A DNA stretch of 5,218 nucleotides, from NCBI GenBank assembly GCA_028822125.1, contig JAPKEK010000238.1:1-5218 (forward strand), given 5' to 3'. Positions 1-5,218 of the stretch are shown here, piece by piece (positions within the stretch are counted from its first letter, which is position 1; every line of letters starts with the position of its first letter). This stretch comes from Pseudomonadales bacterium (GTDB lineage: Bacteria > Pseudomonadota > Gammaproteobacteria > Pseudomonadales > Azotimanducaceae). The position numbers were made by a program, and so were the translations under genes. The notes under the pieces were generated by a model that did no database searches, was not told where the DNA came from, and saw only the letters and a list, made by a program, of their open reading frames with translations.

Positions 1-89
1 TGCGATCGAAAGCAGGAACGATTGCTGGCGGCAGCTCTGAGATACAGCTTAATATCATTGCCAAGCGAGTGCTTGGATTGCCGGACTAA
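1..89 (+). CDS. Acyl-CoA dehydrogenase, C-terminal end only (5' part outside window)
   Basis: The frame beginning at base 3 is open from the window edge to a TAA at 87-89 and encodes 28 residues. They include GGSSEIQLNIIAKRVLG, the classic C-terminal tail of acyl-CoA dehydrogenases (the 'GTSEIQ..NIIAERVLGLPR' block that contacts FAD across the subunit interface). The protein would oxidise an acyl-CoA thioester to the 2-enoyl-CoA with FAD in the cytoplasm. At the place where medium-chain enzymes carry the catalytic Glu of 'EGT', this tail reads A-G-G-S-S, so Gly replaces Glu. Any catalytic base must therefore lie elsewhere in the missing part. The next gene on the same strand, 162 bp downstream, is another acyl-CoA dehydrogenase, so the two are probably partners. 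The family call is confident despite the short length; the substrate is unknown. Confidence 0.85.
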   Translation, partial: RSKAGTIAGGSSEIQLNIIAKRVLGLPD

Positions 90-251
90 CCAGTTTGCAG
101 TAGGGCTGGTAGGGTCTGGCCTGAAGGGCTGGCGAGCGAACAAGGTTTTTACCAGGAAGTTGGTAGAAACGATGGACATCCAGACAGGATATCGATGTAA
201 TAGGGGCCATCAAGTGATGAGTTCATGGGAATTGCGTAAGGAGAAATGTAA

Positions 252-1382
252 ATGCCACTCGTTCTAAATGAAGAACAGAATATGCTCAAGGATGCTGCCA
301 AGGACTTTTGCAGGAATAATATGCCGATCACTCAATTGAGAAAGCTGCGCGATGAAAACAGCGAAGCAGGGTTTGATCGCGAGACCTGGTCCCAGATGGT
401 TGAGTTGGGCTGGGCAGGCATCACCATTCCTGAAGATTTTGGTGGATTGGGATTTGGCTACACTGGCATGGGTGTTGTAATGGAAGAGTGTGGTCGGACC
501 CTGGCATGCTCGCCTTTGCTGGCAACAGCAGCACTGGGTGCCGGTTGTATTCTGCATGGGGGTAACGACGGCCAGAAGAATGAATTGCTTCCCAGGGTGG
601 CGGGAGGAGAATTGTTGCTTGCCCTGGCATTAGAAGAGACGCCTCATCACAGCCCTTATGGCGCTGCCACTGTGGCCGAGCGCAGCGGTGATGCTTATAA
701 CGTGACGGGTAGTAAGAAATTTGTGCTCGACGGCCACATTGCCAATAAAATTATTGTGGTAGCCAGGTCCAGCGGCAAGGCGGGCGATAGAGAGGGTTTA
801 ACTCTGGTAATGGTCGATTCCGGCGCAGAAGGTGTTGATATCACCAGAACCATTATGGCTGATTCCAGAAACGCGGCAAATATTGAGTTTTCGAAGGTAC
901 AGGGTGAATTGCTGGGGGAGGAGGGCAAGGGCGCAGATGTACTTGATCAGGTACTTGATATCGGTCGTATTCTGCTCTCTTCCGAAATGCTGGGCGGTCT
1001 CCAGGAGTGCTTCGAGCGTACAGTTGAATACCTGAAAGTCAGGGAACAATTTGGTGTGCCCATCGGCTCGTTTCAGGCTTTGAAACACCGAGCGGCGCAG
1101 ATGTTTTGTGAAGTAGAGCTGTCGAAATCAGTCGTACTGGAGGCACTGTCTGCCTTGGATGAGAGCGCAGATGACATAGCAGAACTTTCCAGCCTGGCCA
1201 AAGCCAGATTGAACGATACTTATAATCTGGTGAGCAGTGAAGGGGTACAGATGCATGGCGGGATAGGCATGACCGATGAGTATGAAATAGGGTTTTTCAT
1301 GAAGCGCTCCCGGGTTTGTGAACATACATTGGGCAGCAGCGCCTTCCATCGCGACCGCTATGGTGTCTTACAGGGATATTAA
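252..1382 (+). CDS. Acyl-CoA dehydrogenase family protein (probable subunit of a heteromeric enzyme)
   Basis: This is a 376-residue protein, close to the usual 370-400 for the family, and complete. The ATG at 252 is preceded by AAGGAG (238-243) with 8 nt spacing. The N-terminal helical domain includes GITIPEDFGGLG (about 56-67). The middle beta domain has LALALEE (123-129, flavin/substrate region) and VTGSKKFVLDG (151-161). The C-terminal helical domain has YLKVREQFGVPIGSFQALKH (260-279, FAD-binding Arg-Gln-Phe) and QMHGGIGMTDEY (333-344). The expected role is FAD-dependent alpha,beta-dehydrogenation of a CoA thioester in the cytoplasm. By motif alignment by eye, Leu360 sits where medium-chain enzymes have the 'EGT' Glu, and Gly238 sits where isovaleryl-type enzymes have their Glu. 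This subunit may therefore lack its own base and depend on the upstream partner, as in steroid or side-chain degrading alpha2beta2 dehydrogenases. The substrate is not identifiable. The family call is very secure; the heteromer idea is inference. Confidence 0.93.
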   Translation: MPLVLNEEQNMLKDAAKDFCRNNMPITQLRKLRDENSEAGFDRETWSQMVELGWAGITIPEDFGGLGFGYTGMGVVMEECGRTLACSPLLATAALGAGCILHGGNDGQKNELLPRVAGGELLLALALEETPHHSPYGAATVAERSGDAYNVTGSKKFVLDGHIANKIIVVARSSGKAGDREGLTLVMVDSGAEGVDITRTIMADSRNAANIEFSKVQGELLGEEGKGADVLDQVLDIGRILLSSEMLGGLQECFERTVEYLKVREQFGVPIGSFQALKHRAAQMFCEVELSKSVVLEALSALDESADDIAELSSLAKARLNDTYNLVSSEGVQMHGGIGMTDEYEIGFFMKRSRVCEHTLGSSAFHRDRYGVLQGY

Positions 1383-1434
1383 GGCTTTTTGCTATACCGT
1401 TTGGTCGCGGGCACTGGCCTGTCAGCTATACTGG

Positions 1435-1482
1435 TGTCAGGCTGTCAGGCTGTCAGGCTGTCAGGCTGTCAGGCTATCAGGG
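1435..1482. repeat. 8-bp tandem repeat, five perfect units plus one degenerate
   Basis: TGTCAGGC occurs five times without interruption (1435-1474), followed by TATCAGGG (1475-1482), which differs at two positions. A further loose relative (CTGTCAGC, 1420-1427) lies just upstream. The array sits in the 94-bp gap between the convergent dehydrogenase and methyltransferase-like genes. Its last unit overlaps the stop codon (1477-1479) and final proline codon of the minus-strand gene. Because the array largely lies beyond both stop codons, changes in copy number should leave both proteins intact. It resembles a minisatellite made by slippage; no function is evident. Confidence 0.9.
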
Positions 1483-2244
1483 TTTCCTGAATAAAAGGGT
1501 AAATCGATCCGTATTTCCGGTCACCGTCTTCCTGCCAACTTCGTAACGCAGTTCGTCATCCAGGCGGTAATGAAGCGTGCTAAAGTCGACTAGCTCAAAA
1601 CCTGCCTCCTGAACTTCTTTAATGACCAGAACGGGATCTAATCTTCGCCAGTTTTCCGAGGAATCGTCCTGCATGTGCCGCCGGGTATGATCGATAATAC
1701 CATAGCGGCCGCCTTTTTTAAGGGCTTCGAAAATAGCCTGATTGAGGTTACGACGTCCCTTCTCAGTAAAATTATGCTGATTTCTGAAGGTCAATACTAA
1801 ATCTAATTTTTTTATACCAAAACTGAACTCCGGTAGATCAAATTGCCGAGAGCCGCTTTTCCTAACAAAGTTGGTGCGGTCAAACGGGATGAGTTTTGTT
1901 GAGCCAAAGCCCGGTTGATCCGCCAGTTTTTCAGCGGTTCGTTCGGCACCAATCGATAAATAAAGCTTACCTTCTGGGTCCAGGATCGGCCCCAGTATTT
2001 TTGTGTACCAGCCGCCACCAGGCATTAGTTCAAGTACGGACATGTCCGCTTCTATTCCTAAAAATTTGAGTGTTTCACTGGGTTTACGGTTTTTGTCTCT
2101 GTCTTTTTCGCTATCTGTTCGACGTTCATGTTCTAGCGCTGCCTGAATGCTCTCTGCCATACTGGGTTGTGAATCCAGGGTTTCTGCGGCCGTTGTCTGG
2201 AGCATTCCGAAAGACAGCATTAACAGACTGATATAACGTTTCAT
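1477..2244 (-). CDS. Exported class I SAM-dependent methyltransferase-like protein
   Basis: This is a 255-residue protein. The ATG (2242-2244, minus strand) follows an AGGA with 8 nt spacing. Residues 1-20 form a Sec-type signal peptide: basic KR, hydrophobic YISLLMLSFGML, then T-A-A before Glu21, so the product is probably periplasmic. Residues about 55-185 show a Rossmann methyltransferase fold. Motif I is VLELMPGGGWYTKIL (70-84), a strand with DLVLTFRNQHNF lies at 148-159, and LKKGGRYGIIDH (175-186) is the post-I/motif III type strand. RLDPVLVIKEVQEAGFEL (201-218) matches the late helix-strand of this family. The 'LELxPGGGWYT' form of motif I is, from memory, typical of the uncharacterised predicted methyltransferases of the COG4798 kind, many of which carry signal peptides. 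SAM is not normally available in the periplasm, so the true activity is unclear. The gene is convergent with the dehydrogenase and divergent from the VOC gene. The fold is secure; the substrate is unknown. Confidence 0.88.
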   Translation of the reverse strand: MKRYISLLMLSFGMLQTTAAETLDSQPSMAESIQAALEHERRTDSEKDRDKNRKPSETLKFLGIEADMSVLELMPGGGWYTKILGPILDPEGKLYLSIGAERTAEKLADQPGFGSTKLIPFDRTNFVRKSGSRQFDLPEFSFGIKKLDLVLTFRNQHNFTEKGRRNLNQAIFEALKKGGRYGIIDHTRRHMQDDSSENWRRLDPVLVIKEVQEAGFELVDFSTLHYRLDDELRYEVGRKTVTGNTDRFTLLFRKP

Positions 2245-2332
2245 TATGATTGTCCTGAAAGGGTAAGTAGTATTATTAGCGCACTTGTATTTGTGACATT
2301 ATAATCAAATTTACGCTCAGAAGGACCAAAAG
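2245..2332. promoter_or_regulatory. Divergent intergenic region with overlapping -10-like boxes and two ribosome binding sites
   Basis: These 88 AT-rich bases separate the start codons of the methyltransferase-like gene (minus) and the VOC gene (plus), so both promoters should lie here. ATTATAAT at 2298-2305 reads as TATAAT on both strands (2300-2305 plus, 2298-2303 minus), giving a possible shared -10 area. No convincing -35 box stands 16-18 bp away on either side, so the exact promoters are not proven. The ribosome binding sites are clear: AAGGA (2321-2325) lies 7 nt before the VOC ATG, and AGGA (complement of 2253-2256) lies 8 nt before the methyltransferase ATG. Confidence 0.4.
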
Positions 2333-3091
2333 ATGCGAATTAGACAACTTGCATTTGCGACCCATGACTTGGCTGCGGCTCGATATCAATTGTTCGCTCT
2401 GCTGGGGCTCGATGCGGATTTTTCAGACCCTGGTGTGGCTGAGTTCGGACTCCATAACAGTGTCGTGGCAACCGGTACCAGTTTTCTGGAAATAGTGTCT
2501 CCCTTTGAAGGAAATACAGCAGTGAGTCGTATGCTGGGACGAATGCACGGCGACTGTGGCTATATGGCCTTGTTTCAGGTTGACGATCTGGCGCCTGTGA
2601 GTGAACGGGTTGAGCAGTTGGGCCTGAGAAAGATCTGGCAGGTCGAACGCGCGGAGGTTAAGGCCTTCCACGTTCACCCTAAAGATATAGGGGGCATCCT
2701 GGTTTCCTTTGATGAGATGATTCCTGCCGAAGAGTGGGTGTGGGCAGGCAGCCAATGGCAGGACAGGAAAGCGCAATATACAGGTGATATAACGGGTTGC
2801 CAGATTTCAGTACAGCAGCCGCATAAAGTTGCCGAAATTTGGGCCCATGTATTAGGCATCAACCCGGAAATCAGTCGAACAGGTGTCGTCAGCCTTGCCA
2901 TGACCGATGGTGCAAAGGTGCAATTTGTAGTGCCAGGAACAGATCGACGTGAAGGGCTCACTGGCATTGAACTGGCGGTGACAGATCCTGAAAGGATGAA
3001 GATGATACTGAGTTCCGGGGCATTTTCCTGGGATAAAGAGGCCATCAATTTGTTTGGCGTTCGAATCAGCTTTGCTGGCCTGCAAGGCTAA
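2333..3091 (+). CDS. VOC (glyoxalase-like) family protein
   Basis: This is a 252-residue protein with an ATG preceded by AAGGA at 7 nt. It begins with the beta-alpha-beta pattern of the vicinal oxygen chelate fold: MRIRQLAFATHDLAAARYQL, then LLGL, then a strand FLEIVSPFEGN (51-61). A second unit, GYMALFQVDDL (76-86) with SERVEQLGLRKIW, ends in HVHPKDIGGILVSFDE (113-128). A further half, GCQISVQQPHKVAEIWAHVL (155-174) to GIELAVTDPERM (211-222), repeats the pattern. Candidate metal ligands are His11, Glu53, His115 and perhaps the acidic pair 127-128; this assignment is by analogy only. Members catalyse varied metal-dependent reactions such as isomerisation, epimerisation and ring cleavage, so no specific reaction is claimed. 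No signal peptide is seen, so it is presumably cytoplasmic. It diverges from the methyltransferase-like gene and converges on the serine hydrolase. Its placement near acyl-CoA dehydrogenases hints at catabolism, but this is weak. Confidence 0.82.
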   Translation: MRIRQLAFATHDLAAARYQLFALLGLDADFSDPGVAEFGLHNSVVATGTSFLEIVSPFEGNTAVSRMLGRMHGDCGYMALFQVDDLAPVSERVEQLGLRKIWQVERAEVKAFHVHPKDIGGILVSFDEMIPAEEWVWAGSQWQDRKAQYTGDITGCQISVQQPHKVAEIWAHVLGINPEISRTGVVSLAMTDGAKVQFVVPGTDRREGLTGIELAVTDPERMKMILSSGAFSWDKEAINLFGVRISFAGLQG

Positions 3092-3390
3092 CGACGCGGG
3101 CTGTTCGCCTTGGACTACTGGCAAGATGGGCTCATGGCTTGTCAGCACCCGCATCAGCATCGCGTGGCCAGCCGACTCGTTTGCTGCTGCAACACCAGCA
3201 GCGCCTGCGTTAGACAGCTTGTCAGGGTGTTGCTGTCGACCACCGCCGGCGATCGAGGGGCCGTTGCCAGGATACGCAGAGCTCAGCCCGGTCTCATTAT
3301 TGACCGAGATTATCTAGGGGGTTCTTATCAGGATGGAACCGGCAGTAGCGGTTATAATTGAAGTGGTTTAGGTTTGCCGGCTTGCATCAC
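3092..3390. other. GC-rich convergent intergenic region, no supported gene
   Basis: These 299 bases lie between the 3' ends of the VOC and serine hydrolase genes. By hand count, 3121-3300 is about 62% G+C, somewhat above the flanking genes. Several frames are free of stops: plus strand to 3315, plus strand to 3359, and minus strand from 3313 through the gap. None has a ribosome binding site with a sensible start. The minus-strand reading is Ala/Gly-rich and more protein-like in composition than the plus readings, but I recognise no family. It could be a gene remnant, a dispersed repeat, or simply GC-rich spacer. A short AACCG/CGGTT inverted repeat (3337-3353) lacks a T-run and is not a convincing terminator. 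Confidence 0.4.
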
Positions 3391-4569
3391 CTAATTAGTA
3401 CTTGCAGCGCAGGTAACGGCCCGATTAGACAGGCTGACTCCACGACGCCCTTGGCGAATAGGGTTTCGGTCGTGGCCATTAGTACAGTAGGCAAAACTCA
3501 GCTGGGTTTCAGGGTCGACCCAGGCTATCTGTCCCCCAGCGCCACCATGACCGAAGCTGGATGGCGAATTGTTGTGGCCAAAACCTCTTAAGTTTGCCTG
3601 GGTTTCACCGGCTACTACCACGCCTAACCCTCGTAGGACCGGTATCCCGGTATAGGGGTCCAGCAGACTCTGAGTTCTTATCTTTGTGGCATGCTCGATG
3701 GTTTCAGGTTGCCAGGGTACATTATGCCACTGCGGGGCAGAACCATTAAAACCGATTAACCCCTGGTAGAACAATGCGAGTTCGGCTGCCGACATAATGC
3801 CGCCACCCCCCGGGATGGGTATTTCCCTCACGTCGGCATCATTGAATCGAGTCAGAGCATCTTCGGTGACTTCCGTTATCGCGGGCTGGGGTAGGTTAAG
3901 CGCTGCATAATCGGCTGCTGTCATAGCCTCACCCACATGAACAACTTCTTTAATTCTGTGATGCTGTTCGGCCGGGCAACCAAGCCAGAGGTCTTCCAGG
4001 GAAAGCGGTTCGGCAATTCTGGACCGTACCAGCTGAGCGAAAGATTGACCCGTAATGACCTCTATGATGGCTGCGATTGCCCACATGGAAGACGTGGCAT
4101 GGTATTCGAAACGGCTTCCCGCTGGCCAGTTAAGTTTCCAGGAACGGAAGCGTTGTTGACGCTTTTCCGGGTCGAGCCAATCGGTGGGCCGAAAGGGTGC
4201 ATGTGGAAACCCAGCAGTGTGGGTGAACAGCTGTTCAATGGTGATGTCTTGTTTCCCATGCTCATTGAATCCGGGCAAGAGCTGTGAAACCCGAATATTG
4301 GTATCGAGTTCGCCGTTCTGTATTAAAAGCCATGCCATTGCGGATGTGATCGCTTTAGTTGAAGAAAAAACACAATAAAGAGAATCTGATGTGCCCTCGC
4401 CGAGGGTTTCAAAAGCAACTAATTTACCTCGACGAGCGATAGCAAATTGGGCCGAGGGCAACAATCCGGAGTCAATTGCTTGTTCTGCTCGATCTTTGAG
4501 GATAGCGATTGTCTCTGGCTTGATTCCAACTTCCTCAGGGTCACTGAGAATCTGTTCAGGTTGCTTCAC
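3391..4569 (-). CDS. Serine hydrolase, beta-lactamase class C / family VIII esterase type
   Basis: This is a 392-residue protein starting at GTG (complement of 4567-4569), with a strong AAGGAG (complement of 4575-4580) 5 nt upstream. It has the three marks of the penicillin-binding serine hydrolase fold. S69-S-T-K72 is the SxxK nucleophile/base pair, Tyr156 in FEYHATSS is the second-motif Tyr, and H341-G-G in SFGHGGAGG replaces the KTG box. IEQLFTHTAGFPH (111-123) and PIPGGGGIMSAAELALFYQG (251-270) are typical supporting segments. The C-terminus, with NGHDRNPIRQGRRGVSLSNRA (two pieces, 364-383), matches the usual end of EstB-like enzymes, so the gene is complete. No signal peptide is present, which fits a cytoplasmic esterase or amidase better than a periplasmic beta-lactamase. 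The substrate is unknown. It is convergent with the VOC gene and divergent from the small peptide gene. Confidence 0.9.
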   Translation of the reverse strand: MKQPEQILSDPEEVGIKPETIAILKDRAEQAIDSGLLPSAQFAIARRGKLVAFETLGEGTSDSLYCVFSSTKAITSAMAWLLIQNGELDTNIRVSQLLPGFNEHGKQDITIEQLFTHTAGFPHAPFRPTDWLDPEKRQQRFRSWKLNWPAGSRFEYHATSSMWAIAAIIEVITGQSFAQLVRSRIAEPLSLEDLWLGCPAEQHHRIKEVVHVGEAMTAADYAALNLPQPAITEVTEDALTRFNDADVREIPIPGGGGIMSAAELALFYQGLIGFNGSAPQWHNVPWQPETIEHATKIRTQSLLDPYTGIPVLRGLGVVVAGETQANLRGFGHNNSPSSFGHGGAGGQIAWVDPETQLSFAYCTNGHDRNPIRQGRRGVSLSNRAVTCAASTN

Positions 4570-4803
4570 CTTAGCTCCTTGTTATTTAAGTACTGACAAC
4601 GTCGATTTAAGCGGCCAATCCAGGCAGCCATTAAAACCCGATTAAGACTACCAGATAACACGACGCCTGTGTGGTCGTCCTTGGCAGCAGTCAACCCAAT
4701 TTAATCAGCTTTTACTCACCTGTTAATAAGATCAGGCGGCTATCCGGAGGCTTTGTTTTCAATCAGGCTGTGTCCTTCATGTCAGTAGTAATAGGAGTTT
4801 TAG
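4570..4803. promoter_or_regulatory. Divergent intergenic region between the hydrolase and peptide genes
   Basis: These 234 bases separate the starts of the minus-strand hydrolase and the plus-strand peptide gene, so both promoters are expected here. I cannot place a confident -35/-10 pair for either. The AT-rich part at about 4698-4731, with GTTAATAAGAT at its right end, is the likeliest area for the plus-strand promoter. An ACGAC/GTCGT inverted repeat (4660-4664 and 4674-4678) is short and unexplained. The right end contains the ribosome binding site AGGAG (4793-4797), which decides the start of the peptide gene. Confidence 0.35.
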
Positions 4804-4968
4804 ATGCGAGAGTTAACTTCTCAGGAGATTCAACGAGTCAGCGGAGGACTTGAGTTGATCGATGCAGCCGCAATGATAGTCTCTATTTCTAGTTACAGCC
4901 CAGTAACTATGGCAATAGGATTCCCGGTCGCAGCAGCGCTCGTGGCCATCGAAGTGCTGTCTGAATAG
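4804..4968 (+). CDS. Double-glycine leader peptide, bacteriocin/microcin-like precursor
   Basis: This 54-codon gene starts at ATG 4804, with AGGAG (4793-4797) 6 nt upstream, and stops at TAG 4966-4968. The N-terminus MRELTSQEIQRVSGG is a textbook double-glycine leader: Met-Arg-Glu-Leu, Glu8, hydrophobic residues at 9 and 12, and Gly14-Gly15. It closely resembles leaders of class II microcins such as microcin V (MRTLTLNELDSVSGG). Such leaders are cut after GG by C39-peptidase ABC exporters. The predicted core (16-54, 39 residues) is mostly hydrophobic, with MIVSISSY (24-31) and MAIGFPVAAALVAIEVL (36-52). It contains no Lys, Arg, His, Cys or Trp and has four acidic residues. It is likely a secreted, membrane-active or signalling peptide, but the acidic core is unusual for a bacteriocin. 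No exporter or immunity gene is in view. The leader call is strong; activity is unknown, and a truncated core is possible. Confidence 0.8.
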   Translation: MRELTSQEIQRVSGGLELIDAAAMIVSISSYSPVTMAIGFPVAAALVAIEVLSE

Positions 4969-4996
4969 CGTGCCCGTCAGATAATTCGGCTGTGTA

Positions 4997-5017
4997 TTGC
5001 TCCGGGCCCGCGAGCAA
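4997..5017 (+). terminator. Hairpin downstream of the peptide gene, possible weak terminator
   Basis: TTGCTC (4997-5002) and GAGCAA (5012-5017) are perfect inverted repeats. The 9 bases between them (CGGGCCCGC) can add two more G-C pairs around a GGCC loop with one bulged C. The hairpin begins 28 bases after the peptide stop codon and is followed by CGTTTGT, a poor T-run. It may end the peptide transcript or stabilise its 3' end. A classical Rho-independent terminator would have a longer T-tract, so the call is tentative. Confidence 0.4.
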
Positions 5018-5218
5018 CGTTTGTCCAGGGTTTACCCATTGGCAAGAATCTTGGCCTGGAGAATACTGCATCATTAAACCGGTTTGATACTGTCTTGAAG
5101 CCGTAGGGATGTGGAATTCACTGAAACCAATTACCTGTGGGCGGGTTGGGAAGATTCAAGCGATTAGTCAGATACTGCCGGATCTACCCTTATAGCCATC
5201 AACCTCTTGAGAGCAGGG
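5018..5218. other. Right-edge region, no supported gene
   Basis: I see no gene here on either strand with both a ribosome binding site and a recognisable product. A 28-codon frame from ATG 5109 to TAG 5193-5195 has only a TAGGG directly before the start and an unremarkable translation. On the minus strand, a frame entering from the right edge ends within about 17 codons and could be the tail of an outside gene, but nothing supports that. The region may be spacer before genes lying beyond the window. Confidence 0.35.

Noticed and set aside
22..267. 81-codon plus-strand frame before the acyl-CoA dehydrogenase
   Set aside because: It overlaps, in another frame, the clear dehydrogenase tail ending at 89, and runs over the ribosome binding site and start of the next gene. 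Its translation matches no family I know.
1435..1482. Possible CRISPR or terminator reading of the repeat array
   Set aside because: Units are directly adjacent with no spacers, and there is no hairpin followed by a T-run. It is a plain tandem repeat.
3337..3353. Inverted repeat AACCG/CGGTT as a terminator for the convergent genes
   Set aside because: The stem is only 5 bp with a 7-base loop and no T-run on either strand.
3054..3361. Plus-strand frames of 83-87 codons across the end of the VOC gene and the gap
   Set aside because: Starts lie inside or right after the VOC gene without ribosome binding sites, and the translations (Cys- and Pro-rich runs) look like out-of-frame GC-rich DNA.
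4671..4853. 60-codon frame containing RRLSGG followed by a hydrophobic stretch, resembling a second double-glycine leader
   Set aside because: No Met or ribosome binding site stands at a proper distance before the GG, the leader lacks the Glu/hydrophobic pattern, and the frame covers the ribosome binding site and start of the better peptide gene.
4907..5074. Minus-strand 55-codon frame antisense to the peptide gene
   Set aside because: There is no ribosome binding site before its ATG pair, the product is not recognised, and it lies opposite a better supported gene.
5109..5195. 28-codon frame, possible second small peptide
   Set aside because: It has no double-glycine leader, and the only purine-rich bases touch the start codon. 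It is compatible with chance.

Overview
The window looks like chromosomal DNA of a free-living gammaproteobacterium. The gene content suggests a marine lineage of the Halieaceae/Spongiibacteraceae type: paired acyl-CoA dehydrogenases, a VOC protein, a class C-type serine hydrolase, an exported methyltransferase-like protein and an 'MREL...VSGG' peptide leader. The taxonomic guess is inference from gene families; no rRNA or marker gene is present.

Layout, left to right. (1) 1-89 is the extreme 3' end of an acyl-CoA dehydrogenase gene whose body lies outside the window. (2) 252-1382 (+) is a second, complete acyl-CoA dehydrogenase. The two probably encode partner subunits of a heteromeric enzyme acting on a CoA-bound substrate. 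(3) An 8-bp tandem repeat (1435-1482) fills the convergent gap and runs into the stop codon of the next gene. (4) 1477-2244 (-) is a methyltransferase-like protein with a signal peptide. (5) An 88-bp divergent region precedes 2333-3091 (+), a two-half VOC/glyoxalase-like protein. (6) 3092-3390 is a GC-rich stretch with no gene I can defend. (7) 3391-4569 (-) is a beta-lactamase/esterase-type serine hydrolase with a GTG start and a strong ribosome binding site. (8) 4804-4968 (+) is a 54-codon gene with a good ribosome binding site. It encodes a double-glycine leader (MRELTSQEIQRVSGG) followed by a hydrophobic, acidic core, which makes it a bacteriocin/microcin-like secreted peptide precursor. 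A hairpin follows at 4997-5017.

The left part reads as ordinary catabolic accessory metabolism (CoA-ester dehydrogenation, VOC chemistry, ester or amide hydrolysis), although the alternating strands argue against one operon. The small peptide gene at the right edge is the most interesting item. It is too short for usual gene-length cut-offs. Any exporter or immunity gene would have to lie beyond position 5218 or elsewhere in the genome.
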